From Lacunisphaera sp. (GTDB taxonomy: Bacteria > Verrucomicrobiota > Verrucomicrobiia > Opitutales > Opitutaceae), in NCBI GenBank assembly GCA_009695095.1, contig SIBQ01000010.1:1-64000 (forward strand): 64,000 bases of DNA, in the 5' to 3' direction. Within the stretch, counting starts at the first letter, position 1. Each line of letters starts with the position of its first letter. Shown here one piece after another: positions 1 to 7,946 of this stretch. Position numbers and translations under genes: made by a program. The notes beneath the pieces were generated by a model. That model did not search any database and had not been told where the DNA came from. It saw only the letters and a program-made list of their open reading frames with translations.

Positions 1-82
1 AGATCCCTGCGATGCTCTTGCCGCCATCGGCCGCCCGTAAAATACGGATCTTGTCCTCGGTCGTATGTCCAATGCCTTTCAT
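1..82 (-). CDS. IS3-family transposase OrfA, N-terminal part (runs off the window)
   Basis: The minus strand from an ATG at 80-82 encodes a peptide beginning MKGIGHTTEDKIRILRAADG, which matches the start of the small helix-turn-helix OrfA of IS3-family elements (IS407/IS51-like, recalled from memory). OrfA binds the element ends, and a frameshift fusion with OrfB gives the DDE transposase. Only 27 codons are inside the window, so the element continues to the left. The terminal repeat lies just upstream of this start. Confidence 0.8.
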   Translation of the reverse strand, partial: MKGIGHTTEDKIRILRAADGGKSIAGI

Positions 83-148
83 AGTCTGGGTCCTTCTTCT
101 GGCCCAGACTAACACCGAAGGCAGCTCAAAGTTTCGGGGTCAGGTCAG
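1..148. mobile_element. Right-hand part of an IS3-family insertion sequence
   Basis: The segment from the window edge to about 148 carries the start of an IS3 OrfA and ends in a sequence that reads TGACCTGACCCC on the minus strand (137-148), typical of IS407-group ends. Immediately beyond it the reading frame of an anti-sigma/VWA-type protein begins, and that frame runs into the IS end and stops there. The element therefore interrupts that gene. The other end and the target duplication are outside the window. Confidence 0.75.
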
Positions 149-373
149 GATCTTGGCCACCGGCTTGCGCACCTGCTGATGGAACTCGACCGCCTCGTGC
201 TCCAGCGCGGCTGTGACCGTCGCGGCGGCGGCGCGGATCTCCTCCACAGCCTGCCGGGCCACGGCGTCTTGCCTCAGCGGCTGTTCAAACCCGGCCCGCT
301 CCGCCGGCTCCATCTCGTCGAGGGCATAGGCGGTCAGGCGCGGGTCATCTTGGGAAATATTCTCGGTGTTCAT
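140..373 (-). pseudogene. VWA-domain / anti-sigma-like protein, 5' remnant cut by the IS
   Basis: About 73 codons begin MNTENISQDDPRLTAYALDE and form a charged, alpha-helical N-terminus with the DPRLTAYALxE(L/M) pattern. I recognise this from verrucomicrobial proteins encoded right after an ECF sigma gene, with an anti-sigma-like head followed by von Willebrand A and DUF3520 regions. The frame enters the insertion-sequence terminus and ends at a TGA supplied by it (140-142). Everything downstream, including the VWA domain, is separated or lost. The upstream neighbour is the frameshifted sigma gene at 444-982, so the pair is broken twice. Confidence 0.65.
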
Positions 374-443
374 TTTAAGTTTAGTTTGGTGCTGTGGTTT
401 TCTGGCTTGCCGCGCCGCAGCCTTGGCGATGGCGGGTCCTCGG

Positions 444-982
444 TTACTCTGGCAGTGAGGTCATGCCCGACCGCAGGGTCTTGAGGGCGGTGTGCAGGAT
501 GAAGCCCACGTTGCCGGTCGACAGCGACGTGATGCGGGCGATCTCCTGGTAGCTGAATCCGTTTTGGAATTTCAGCCGGATGACCTCCTGCTGGTTGGGC
601 ATCAGCTGGCCGATCAGCCGCAGGGCGGTCGCGTGCTGCTCGGCGCGCTCCAGCGTGCGGCCGGGCGGGGGCTCGGCGGTGATCAGCCGTTCCACCTGCC
701 CTTCCTCGAAGCGTTTCATGCGCCCCTCCTTCCGCCAGACGTCGAGCGAGCGGTTGCGGCAAACAGTAAAAAGCCATTCGGCCACATGCCCGTCCACCGA
801 GGCGGGCGGCTGGGCTAGGAGGCGCGCAAAGGTGTCCTGCAGACATCACGGGCCCGGTCGGCATCACCATCGAGGAGGCGGACGACATACCCCAGCAGCG
901 GCGCCTGATGGCGCGCCACCGCCGCGGACACAAGGGAGCTGTCATCGGATCTGGCATGGGATTTTCCCGGTTCGATGTTCAC
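444..982 (-). pseudogene. ECF-type RNA polymerase sigma factor, single frameshift
   Basis: Joining two frames gives about 179 aa. The first part (GTG at 980-982) reads through DSSLVSAAVARHQAPLLGYV and LLDGDADRARDV. The second continues QDTFARLLAQPPASVDGHVA, then a region 4 helix-turn-helix containing GFSYQEIARITSLSTGNVGF and a C-terminal LHTALKTLRSGM. The break lies at about 838-842, where one base appears to be missing between the ARDV and QDTF codons. Regions sigma2 and sigma4 are both recognisable. It sits directly upstream of the VWA-type gene cut by the IS, the expected partner. A sequencing error is possible, but the adjacent disruption makes real decay plausible. Confidence 0.75.
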
Positions 983-1089
983 GAGACCTTGCTCCTACCA
1001 CGGATGATTGCCGGGTTTATTAGGGCTTGGACACAGAAATATCCCGCCCGCTCCTTGCCCGGGACGGAATAAGTGCTTTCCTCTCACCC

Positions 1090-2712
1090 ATGCCCCTGCG
1101 CATTTCGTCTGTTCTCTGTATTCTGTCCTCCTTCCTCTGTATTCTGGGCACCAGCTGCGTGCGCCGGGACACCCCGGTGGAGGCCGGGCTCCGCACCCAG
1201 ACGCTGCTGGTCGGCAATGCCGCCGAACCGGGCGACCTCGACCCCCAGACTGCCACGGTGCTAAACGACCAGATCATCCTGATCACACTTTTCGAGGGAC
1301 TCACCGCGCTGGATGAACAGACCACCGTGCCGGTGCCCGCCGCCGCCGAACGCTGGGAGGTTTCGCCCGATGGCCTCACCTGGACCTTTCACCTGCGCGG
1401 CGGGTTGAAATGGTCCAACGGCGAACCACTTACGGCCGATGATTTCCTGCAATCCTGGCGCCGCATTCTCAATCCCGCATTTGCGGCCGAGGGAGCCTGG
1501 TATTTTCTTTCGGTCAAAAACACCGAGGATTACAATTCAGGCAAGCTCACCGATGTGACCGCGGTCGGTCTCGCCGCGCCGGACGCGCGGACCGTGGTGG
1601 TCACGCTCAGACAGCCGACCCCTTATCTTCCCGCGCTCGTCTCCCTGCCGGCGTGGTTCCCGATTAACCCGCGCGTCGTGGCCAGATTCGGCGGCCTGGC
1701 CGCGCGCGGCACGGCGTGGACCCGCCCCGGTAATCTCGTCAGCAACGGCCCGTTCTTGCTCAAGGAATGGACGCCCAACGCCCGCATCACGGTCGAAAAA
1801 AATCCGCACCACTGGGAGGCCGCTCAGACCCGTCTCCAGCAAATTATTTTCTATCCCATCGAAAATCCCAGCGTAGAGGAACGCAATTTCCGCGCCGGCC
1901 AGCTCCACGCCACCTTCAACCTGCCTGTTTCCCGTCTCGCCTTCTGGCGCGAGAGCGAACCCGCCCGGCTCCGGCTCGATCCCCAGATGCAGGGCAATTT
2001 TCTCCGTTTCAATGTCACTCAGCCGGCCCTGGCCAACGCCCGTGTCCGCCGCGCCTTTTCGCTTGCCATCGACCGCGACACCCTCGCCCGTACTGTCCTG
2101 CAGGGCAGCCGCCTGCCGGCGCACGCGCTCACCCCGCCTGGCACCGGCGGCTACACCGCCCGCGCAACGGTGGGCACCGAGTTCGAGACCGCCCGCCAGC
2201 TTCTCGCGCAGGCCGGTTTCCCCGGCGGCAAGGGCTTCCCCGCGCTCGAGCTGCAATGCCGCAACGACGAGCTCAGCCCCAGGCTCGCCGAGGCGTTGCA
2301 GGCCATCTGGCAGCGCGAGCTGGGCGTGACCATCACCCTCTCCCCCGTCGAGCAAAAGACCTGGGTCCAGAACCAGCAGACATTGAACTATGCCATCACC
2401 CTCGCCGCCTGGACCGCCGATTACCCCGACCCAGCCACCTTTCTCGGGCTGTTTGCCAGCGAGAGTGCCTACAACTGGACCGGCTGGAAAAATCCCGCCT
2501 ATGACCGGCTGCTCGACACGGCCGCCAACACCCTCGACCCGCACCGTCGTTACGAGGTTTTCCAGCAGGCGGAGAAACTTCTGCTTGACGACACGCCCGT
2601 CGCCCCGGTCTACATTGGCGCGCAAACCTACCTGCTTCACTCCGCAGTCAAAGGTTGGGATCCCGCTCCGCTGGTCTTCCGCCGCTTCCAAAAGGTTCAC
2701 CTTGAACCGTAG
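1090..2712 (+). CDS. Extracytoplasmic oligopeptide-binding lipoprotein (OppA/SBP_bac_5 family)
   Basis: This 540-aa protein is a family 5 solute-binding protein: NAAEPGDLDPQTATVLNDQI near residue 45, then the FHLRGGLKWSNGEPLTADDF core, and a C-terminal PAYDRLLDTAANT / PVAPVYIG region. It would capture peptides at the outer face of the inner membrane for an ABC importer. No permease or ATPase genes lie nearby, so it is an orphan here. I chose the ATG at 1090 because it directly precedes a hydrophobic signal ending in Cys (ILGTSC), a weak lipobox. A longer frame opens at 1027. The signal-peptide codons (1107-1147) consist of a CTGTCCTCC-type low-complexity repeat that recurs in the WD40 gene near 56.1 kb. 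Confidence 0.9.
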   Translation: MPLRISSVLCILSSFLCILGTSCVRRDTPVEAGLRTQTLLVGNAAEPGDLDPQTATVLNDQIILITLFEGLTALDEQTTVPVPAAAERWEVSPDGLTWTFHLRGGLKWSNGEPLTADDFLQSWRRILNPAFAAEGAWYFLSVKNTEDYNSGKLTDVTAVGLAAPDARTVVVTLRQPTPYLPALVSLPAWFPINPRVVARFGGLAARGTAWTRPGNLVSNGPFLLKEWTPNARITVEKNPHHWEAAQTRLQQIIFYPIENPSVEERNFRAGQLHATFNLPVSRLAFWRESEPARLRLDPQMQGNFLRFNVTQPALANARVRRAFSLAIDRDTLARTVLQGSRLPAHALTPPGTGGYTARATVGTEFETARQLLAQAGFPGGKGFPALELQCRNDELSPRLAEALQAIWQRELGVTITLSPVEQKTWVQNQQTLNYAITLAAWTADYPDPATFLGLFASESAYNWTGWKNPAYDRLLDTAANTLDPHRRYEVFQQAEKLLLDDTPVAPVYIGAQTYLLHSAVKGWDPAPLVFRRFQKVHLEP

Positions 2713-2720
2713 TCCGCTCT

Positions 2721-2765
2721 TGCTGTCATTTTGAGCGAAGCGAAGAATCCATCCGTGTCCATCCG
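2721..2765 (+). repeat. Single arm of a GAGCGAAGCGAAGAATCC-type intergenic repeat
   Basis: The stretch between the OppA gene and the secreted-protein gene contains TGTCATTTTGAGCGAAGCGA followed by AGAATCC, then the low-complexity run TCCATCCGTGTCCATCCGT. A complete inverted pair of the same family lies at 61625-61712. Here only one arm is present, and it overlaps the 5' end of the downstream reading frame. Confidence 0.6.
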
Positions 2766-3237
2766 TATCATCCGTGGTTGTCTCTTTCTGCTGGCACTTG
2801 CTGCCGGGTCTGCTTCCGCATCCGACGTTGCCATTACCCGCGTCTTCACCGGCTGGCGTGACGCCGCCTCATTCAAGCGCATCTCGGAATATTTTGACGG
2901 ACATGAAAACACCGGCGGCCAGCTGGTCATGCGCACCCATCCCGACCAGCGCGCGGGCTATTATTTTCTCATCCGGACGGCCAATCCCGGTGCGCCCCTC
3001 AAGGCGCAGTTCCAGCTTCAGCTGATCGAGCAAGGCGCATCGGTCCAGCGCACCAGCATTTTCCCGGCCGAGATTGGCTCCGGCTCCGGCGTGTTCCAGC
3101 TTGGTCTGACCGGTCCCGAATGGCAGGCCGCCAAGTCCCAACCGGTGGCCTGGCGCCTGCTCATCATTGCGACCGCCGACGGCCGCGTGCTGGCGACCGA
3201 GAAAAGTTATCTCTGGGAAAAGCCAGCGGCCAAGTGA
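2755..3237 (+). CDS. Secreted protein of unknown function
   Basis: This protein of about 160 aa has a cleavable signal peptide (hydrophobic LFLLALAAGSASASD) followed by a soluble domain of about 135 aa predicted to be mostly beta (for example GYYFLIRTANPG and VAWRLLIIATADGRVLA). I do not recognise the family. The GTG at 2755 is the likely start. An alternative TTG at 2731 would place intergenic repeat sequence (a GAGCGAAGCGAAGAATCC-type arm) in the protein. It lies 42 bp after the OppA gene and 3 bp before the glycosylase gene, so it is probably co-transcribed. A periplasmic accessory role is only a guess. Confidence 0.6.
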   Translation: MSIRIIRGCLFLLALAAGSASASDVAITRVFTGWRDAASFKRISEYFDGHENTGGQLVMRTHPDQRAGYYFLIRTANPGAPLKAQFQLQLIEQGASVQRTSIFPAEIGSGSGVFQLGLTGPEWQAAKSQPVAWRLLIIATADGRVLATEKSYLWEKPAAK

Positions 3238-3240
3238 CGC

Positions 3241-4215
3241 ATGAACAAGCTGGCGTGGACTGACTGGCGGCCGCTCGCGCTCCGGGTGACGCCAGAAGTC
3301 CTCGCTGAGACGCTCGATGGCGGACAATCATTCAGATGGTTTCGCGAAGCAAGACCATCTGCCCTTCGAAGCCTTGGCGAAGTAGGGTCGCAGCCTGAAT
3401 CAGAAGTCATCTGGACCGGCACCTGGTCCGACTTTGTCGCTCAATTGAAAATTACTGACGGCCAGCTCTGGTGGCGCGCGCCCGCCGCGCTGAACTCCAT
3501 GGTCGCGACCACCCTGTCCCGTTATCTCGGGTTCGACCGGGACTGGGCGGCACTCACCGACACCCTCCCCTGGCGCAGCGACGCGCACCTTGCGCAATGC
3601 ATTGCCGCTTTCCCCGGTCTACGCCTGCTCCGGCAGCCCTTTGGTGAAACCCTGCTCGGATTCCTCTGCAGCGCCACCAAGCAGATCGTGCAGATCAAAC
3701 GGATGCTCGCGCTCCTCGCGGAGCGGCATGGGGCGGAAATTGGTAGGGCGCGGACTCCGCTCCGCGCCGGAGTGGCGGCGAAGGGACTCACCGCCCTGCC
3801 TTTTCACCGCCTGCCAACCTGGGCCGAACTCGCCGTCATCCCGGAAAAAGAGCTGCGTCAATGCCTGCTCGGCTTCCGCACCAAATTCATCCACGAGACC
3901 GCCCAATATATCGCACAGCGCCCCGGCTGGCTCGATGAGACCGAACAACTGCCCTACACTGCAGCTAGGGCGCGCCTGCGCGAACTGTCCGGCGTCGGGG
4001 AAAAAATCGCCGATTGCGTGCTGCTTTTCGGTGCGGGCAAACTCGAGGCCTTCCCGGTGGATAGCTGGGTGCTCAAGTCACTCGCCCGCCGCTATGGTCT
4101 TACCGGCTGGCAGCCCGCGCCGGTCGCCCACTTCGGCCGCACCCATTTCGGTCCGCTCGCCGGCCTGGCCCAGCAATATCTCTTCGCCTGGGAACGGAAG
4201 CATGGCGGGCGGTGA
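3241..4215 (+). CDS. 8-oxoguanine DNA glycosylase, OGG1-type HhH-GPD protein
   Basis: This 324-aa bifunctional base-excision-repair enzyme would remove 8-oxoguanine and nick the strand through a lysine Schiff base. An N-terminal OGG_N-like region (LAETLDGGQSFRWF) precedes the HhH-GPD domain. The hairpin LSGVGEKIADCVLLFG carries the expected catalytic Lys, and AFPVDSWV carries the catalytic Asp. Two segments look inserted compared with the usual family: about residues 37-54, and about residues 167-185. They correspond to repeat words also found between genes in this window. Both keep the frame and avoid the catalytic motifs. The gene converges on the DUF6498 gene across a palindromic repeat. 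Confidence 0.88.
   Translation: MNKLAWTDWRPLALRVTPEVLAETLDGGQSFRWFREARPSALRSLGEVGSQPESEVIWTGTWSDFVAQLKITDGQLWWRAPAALNSMVATTLSRYLGFDRDWAALTDTLPWRSDAHLAQCIAAFPGLRLLRQPFGETLLGFLCSATKQIVQIKRMLALLAERHGAEIGRARTPLRAGVAAKGLTALPFHRLPTWAELAVIPEKELRQCLLGFRTKFIHETAQYIAQRPGWLDETEQLPYTAARARLRELSGVGEKIADCVLLFGAGKLEAFPVDSWVLKSLARRYGLTGWQPAPVAHFGRTHFGPLAGLAQQYLFAWERKHGGR
3360..3400 (+). repeat. In-frame intergenic-type repeat inside the glycosylase gene (copy 1)
   Basis: The 13-mer AGCCTTGGCGAAG at 3370-3382 is identical to 13084-13096, which lies inside an intergenic inverted-repeat element, and is close to the AGCTTTAGCGAAG at about 28858. Here it is translated as part of a low-complexity insertion between the FRWF motif and the following beta strand. 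Confidence 0.55.
3742..3770 (+). repeat. In-frame hairpin repeat inside the glycosylase gene (copy 2)
   Basis: GGTAGGGCGCG at 3742-3752 is the same word that opens the intergenic palindrome at 10061. In this gene it leads into a perfect 8-bp stem, GGCGCGGA (3747-3754) pairing with TCCGCGCC (3761-3768) across a 6-nt loop. It encodes the Arg/Ala-rich stretch near residues 168-180, which is not expected in the family. Confidence 0.6.
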
Positions 4216-4220
4216 GTTGT

Positions 4221-4287
4221 AAGGTTTAAGGTCTAAGTTTTAAGCCACTACGCCCAAGTTTGGCTTCCACCTTAAAACTTAAACCTT
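4221..4287. repeat. AAGGTTTAAG-type imperfect inverted repeat between convergent genes
   Basis: The left arm AAGGTTTAAGGTCTAAGTTT (4221-4240) faces the right arm CTTAAAACTTAAACCTT (4271-4287). It lies between the convergent glycosylase and DUF6498 genes and supplies the stop codon of the latter (4279-4281). A second element with the same words lies between pyrH and frr (23881-23988). It may work as a bidirectional terminator. Confidence 0.6.
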
Positions 4288-5010
4288 CTCACGCTTTACC
4301 AGACTCCACGAAAAGAAATACACCGCATACACTACCGCGTAGACCAGGAAACTGTCCAGTTTTGCAAAGTGCGCGAAGGCGAAGAAGAAGATCAGCAGGT
4401 GCAGGCGGACGACATTCTTGTAGGGCGCCATCATGCCGGTGAACCCCGACTTCGGATTTGCCAGGCGGCGGTTGACGTCCGCGGCCTTCACGGAGGTGTC
4501 GGGCGGCCCCGGGTCAGCGGGGGCAAGGAGGAATGCCCGCCGCTCGGCCACTGCCGCGACCAGCACGAAGGGCCAGTATTCCCGGAAAACCTGCAGGTAA
4601 AGCGCGGCTTCCGGCCAGTTGTTCCTGCCCGGGTCGATCGGGAAGAAGGAATTCAGAAAAACCGAGTGCACAAAATGAAACATGCCGAAATGCACGGTGA
4701 AGAACGCCAGCAGGAACAACCCGCCAATCAGCATTACCGCCCCGGCTGCCGCCACCGGTGCCTTGGATTCGTTCTGCAGCATCGCGCGGTCACTCCACGC
4801 CTTGGTGGCGATAAATGCCCCCGGCCCGAAGATGCCCCACACAATCATGGCATAGCCCACCAGCAGGCTCGCCAGCCACAGGCTCCAGACGAGATCCTTG
4901 GTCTGCCAGTGATCGAACCACGCCAGCGCCAGTCCCGCCGCAAACGCCAGTGCATCCGGCCAGGCTCCGGCCCAGCCCTTGTCCGTCGCAGCGCTGTTCC
5001 CTGCGGTCAC
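4279..5010 (-). CDS. DUF6498-like integral membrane protein
   Basis: This 243-aa polytopic membrane protein has several hydrophobic helices (ALAFAAGLALAWF, WLASLLVGYAMIVWGIFG, AGAVMLIGGLFLLAFFTVHF, and two at the C-terminus). The WFDHWQTKDLVWSLWLASL segment and the HFGMFHFVHSVFL motif are features I associate with the DUF6498 family, whose function is unknown. The GTG start at 5008-5010 overlaps the stop codon of the upstream VOC gene by one base, so translation of the two is probably coupled. Confidence 0.75.
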   Translation of the reverse strand: MTAGNSAATDKGWAGAWPDALAFAAGLALAWFDHWQTKDLVWSLWLASLLVGYAMIVWGIFGPGAFIATKAWSDRAMLQNESKAPVAAAGAVMLIGGLFLLAFFTVHFGMFHFVHSVFLNSFFPIDPGRNNWPEAALYLQVFREYWPFVLVAAVAERRAFLLAPADPGPPDTSVKAADVNRRLANPKSGFTGMMAPYKNVVRLHLLIFFFAFAHFAKLDSFLVYAVVYAVYFFSWSLVKREKV

Positions 5011-5393
5011 TAGGCCTTCTGGATCAATTCCACCTCGTAGCCCTCGGGCGCGTCGATGAAGGCGATGATCGAGCCGCTCGACGTCTTGGTCGGTCCGTCG
5101 CTCAATTTGAAACCCTTCTTCTCCAGCTGCGCGGCGAAGGCCGCGAGATCATCCACCGCGAAGGCCAGGTGCATCAGGTCGGCTTGCACCGACACGGGTG
5201 CGGCGCCCGCCGGCATCTGGCAGAGCTCGACCTCCTCGTCGCTGTTCGGCGTGGCGAGGAACACCAGTTGGGCTCCGCGCGGCGAGGTGTGGCGGCGGGT
5301 AACCTTCAGGCCCAGCGTCTGCTCATAGAATTTCACCGAGCGTTCGATGTCGTTTACCCGCATGCGGGTGTGAAGAAGCTTTTTGACGGTCAT
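5010..5393 (-). CDS. VOC/glyoxalase-superfamily protein (lactoylglutathione lyase-like)
   Basis: This 127-aa single vicinal-oxygen-chelate domain has an N-terminal LLHTRMRVNDIERSVKFYEQ, a central QADLMHLAFAVDDL, and a C-terminal DAPEGYEVELIQ with the typical metal-ligand His and Glu positions. By family it resembles glyoxalase I, which isomerises the hemithioacetal of methylglyoxal and a thiol, although related small VOC proteins have other substrates. I chose the ATG at 5391-5393. The frame remains open upstream only through repeat-derived sequence. Its stop overlaps the DUF6498 start. Confidence 0.85.
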   Translation of the reverse strand: MTVKKLLHTRMRVNDIERSVKFYEQTLGLKVTRRHTSPRGAQLVFLATPNSDEEVELCQMPAGAAPVSVQADLMHLAFAVDDLAAFAAQLEKKGFKLSDGPTKTSSGSIIAFIDAPEGYEVELIQKA

Positions 5394-5445
5394 GGGGGCG
5401 AGGCTAGCTGTGCCCGGTTCAAAATCAAACCCTTCCCTGATAGTC

Positions 5446-5524
5446 ACCACGGAATACACCAAATACACGAAATCGGTGTTGGTCGGGTGTTTTCTTTTCG
5501 TATCATTCGTGTGTTTCGTGGTTA
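5446..5524. repeat. ACCACGAATACACGAA-type imperfect inverted repeat
   Basis: The left arm ACCACGGAATACACCAAATA (from 5446) and the right arm ATTCGTGTGTTTCGTGGTTA (5505-5524) are imperfect reverse complements made of short repeated words. The element fills the divergent intergenic region between the VOC gene and the dehydratase gene, so it could influence either promoter. Confidence 0.6.
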
Positions 5525-5544
5525 ATTCTGATCCAGAATCATTC

Positions 5545-6501
5545 ATGTCCTCCCTCGACCTCGCCGCCATCCGCGCCGCCCACGAGCGCATCAGGCCCTT
5601 CATCAAGCTAACCCCCGTGCTCACCAGCGAGGCGCTCGACACCGTGTGCGGCGGCCGGCTTTTTTTCAAGTGCGAGAACCTGCAGGTTGCCGGCGCCTTC
5701 AAGTCGCGCGGGGCCTGCAATGCCGTGTTTTCCCTGACGGATGCCGAGGCCGCCCACGGCGTGGTCACCCACTCCTCCGGCAACCACGCCGCCGCCCTCG
5801 CACGCGCCGCCCAGCTCCGCGGCATCACCGCCCACATCGTGATGCCCACCAATGCGCCGCAATCCAAGGTGCAGAATGTCGGCAGCTACGGCGGCTGGAT
5901 CACCTTCTGCGAACCCAACCTCAACGCCCGCGAAGCCGCCTGCGCCTCGGTTGCGGCCCGGACCGGTGCGACCATCGTGCATCCGTTCGACGATCTCCGC
6001 GTCGCCGCCGGCCAGGGCACCGCCGCGGTTGAATTGCTCGAGGAAATATCCCTGCTCGACGTCATTCTCTGTCCGGTCGGCGGCGGCGGCCTGCTCTGTG
6101 GCACGGCGGTGGCGGCCAAGGCCCTGGCGCCGGACATCAAGGTCATTGGGGTTGAGCCGGAGCTCGCCGACGATGTCGCCCAATCCTTCCGCGCGGGCCG
6201 ACGCATCTCCATTCCCACGCCAGCGACCATTGCCGACGGGCTGCGCACCAATTGCACCGGAGAGAAAATCTTCCCGATCATCCAGCAATCCGTGGATGAC
6301 ATCGTCACCGTGTCCGAGGAGAACATCATCGTGGCGATGCGCGCGGTGTGGGAAAAGCTGCACATCGTCATCGAACCGTCCGCCGCCGTGGCCTACGCCG
6401 CCATCCTCCAAGGCAAGGTGCCGGGCGCCGGACGGCGCATCGGCCTCATTCTCACCGGCGGCAACATGGATCTTGCTACCCTGCCGTGGGTCAAGTCTTG
6501 A
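5545..6501 (+). CDS. PLP-dependent threonine/serine dehydratase family protein
   Basis: This 318-aa fold-type II PLP enzyme would deaminate threonine or serine to the 2-oxoacid, or act as a serine racemase. The PLP lysine lies in the motif FKCENLQVAGAFKSRGA, followed by the phosphate-loop SSGNHAAALA and the cofactor-binding VGGGGLLCG. There is no C-terminal ACT regulatory domain, so it is the short catabolic or racemase-like form. The ATG at 5545 matches the usual N-terminus. The frame extends upstream only through the palindromic repeat. Its last 11 bp overlap the convergent MFS gene. Confidence 0.88.
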   Translation: MSSLDLAAIRAAHERIRPFIKLTPVLTSEALDTVCGGRLFFKCENLQVAGAFKSRGACNAVFSLTDAEAAHGVVTHSSGNHAAALARAAQLRGITAHIVMPTNAPQSKVQNVGSYGGWITFCEPNLNAREAACASVAARTGATIVHPFDDLRVAAGQGTAAVELLEEISLLDVILCPVGGGGLLCGTAVAAKALAPDIKVIGVEPELADDVAQSFRAGRRISIPTPATIADGLRTNCTGEKIFPIIQQSVDDIVTVSEENIIVAMRAVWEKLHIVIEPSAAVAYAAILQGKVPGAGRRIGLILTGGNMDLATLPWVKS

Positions 6502-7732
6502 GGACCACCCGGCCCTTCGCTCCCTCCACCTCCGGCAGAAACCCCGTGAGCAAGCCGAGCAACGGAAGGTAGGCGCACACCTTGAACACGTAGTTGATGC
6601 TCGTGTGGTCGGCGAGCCGGCCCAGCACCACCGAGCCGATGCCGGCGATCCCAAAGGCCAGCCCGAAGAAAAGCCCGGCAACCAGCCCGACGTTGCCCGG
6701 CAGGAGTTCATACGCGTAAACCAGGATGGCCGAAAACGCCGAGGCGAGGATGACGCCAATAAACACCGTCAGGACGATGGTGACCGTCAGCCCCACGTGG
6801 GGCAGCACTAGTGAGAATGGGGCCACGCCGAGGATGGAAATCCAGATCACCAGCTTGCGGCCGATGCGATCACCCACCGGGCCGCCGATGATTGTGCCCG
6901 CCGCCACGGCGAACAGAAACACGAAAAGATAAACCTGCGCGGCCTGAACCGACACTTGAAATTTATCGATCAGGTAGAACATGTAGTAATTGGTCAGGCT
7001 GATCAGATAAATATACTTTGAGAAAATCAGCATGACCAGCGTGGCCAGGGCCAGGGCCACCTGGCTCCGCGATAGCCGGACCAGTCCCTGCTCGCCTGCT
7101 GCGTGCGCCCTGAGTTTGAGCAGCCCAAGATTGTGCTGATACCACCGGCCCACCCGGGCCAGCACAAAGATTCCCATGAAGGCCAGTAGCGAAAACCACA
7201 GGATGCTCGCCTGCCCGTATGGCACGATGATCAACGCCGCCAGCAGCGGGCCCACCGACGAGCCGAGGTTTCCGCCAACCTGAAACAGCGACTGGGCAAA
7301 CCCGTGTTTCCCACCCGAGGCCATCCGCGCCACCCGTGACGCCTCCGGATGGAAAACCGACGAGCCCGTCCCCATCAGTGCGGCTGCCACCAGGATCACA
7401 GAAAAATTCCAGGCCTGCGATAACAGCACCAGGCCGGCGAGCGTCACCCCCATGCCCGCGGCGAGCGAATAAGGTTTGGGCCGGCGATCCGTGTAAAAGC
7501 CGATGAACGGCTGCAGCAGCGAGGCTGTCGCCTGGAACGTAAGCGTGATCAGCCCGATTTGCGTGAAGTTAAGCCGGAAGGAATTCTTGAGCACCGGATA
7601 CATCGCCGGCAGCAGCGACTGGATCGTGTCATTGAGCAGATGGGAAAAACTCAGTGCCAGCAGAACGTTCAACGCGGTGCCGGGCTGGGCGAGCGATCCC
7701 GCTGGAATGGCTTTTTCTATCCCCTGATGCAT
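6491..7732 (-). CDS. MFS exporter, fosmidomycin-resistance (Fsr)-like
   Basis: This 413-aa protein has about twelve membrane helices. The head LLALSFSHLLNDTIQSLLPA and the motif GTGSSVFHPEASRVARMASG (around residues 140-160) are characteristic of the Fsr group of major facilitator proteins, proton-driven drug exporters of the inner membrane. The TDRRPKPYSLAAG loop corresponds to the MFS signature between helices 2 and 3. It is transcribed convergently with the dehydratase gene. The natural substrate cannot be told from sequence. Confidence 0.87.
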   Translation of the reverse strand: MHQGIEKAIPAGSLAQPGTALNVLLALSFSHLLNDTIQSLLPAMYPVLKNSFRLNFTQIGLITLTFQATASLLQPFIGFYTDRRPKPYSLAAGMGVTLAGLVLLSQAWNFSVILVAAALMGTGSSVFHPEASRVARMASGGKHGFAQSLFQVGGNLGSSVGPLLAALIIVPYGQASILWFSLLAFMGIFVLARVGRWYQHNLGLLKLRAHAAGEQGLVRLSRSQVALALATLVMLIFSKYIYLISLTNYYMFYLIDKFQVSVQAAQVYLFVFLFAVAAGTIIGGPVGDRIGRKLVIWISILGVAPFSLVLPHVGLTVTIVLTVFIGVILASAFSAILVYAYELLPGNVGLVAGLFFGLAFGIAGIGSVVLGRLADHTSINYVFKVCAYLPLLGLLTGFLPEVEGAKGRVVLKT

Positions 7733-7946
7733 GCCCCATATCGTCGCACGCGAGCATGCAGGTCAAGAGGTCGCGCCCTTGTCACATGAATTGCCCGCCT
7801 GTGGTTCGCTTTGGACAACAAATGAAACCAGCTGGTAAGGATTGAATCCAACGCTTCGTTCCTGCAGGTTAACGCTGCAGTCAAGCCGGCCTATTCCCCC
7901 AACTCGCCGCCAAAGACACCTCATTCCCCATCACCAAACTCTTTCC

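Noticed and set aside
1537-2700. 387-aa minus-strand frame opposite the OppA-type gene
   Set aside because: Shadow frame. The plus strand shows the full solute-binding protein.
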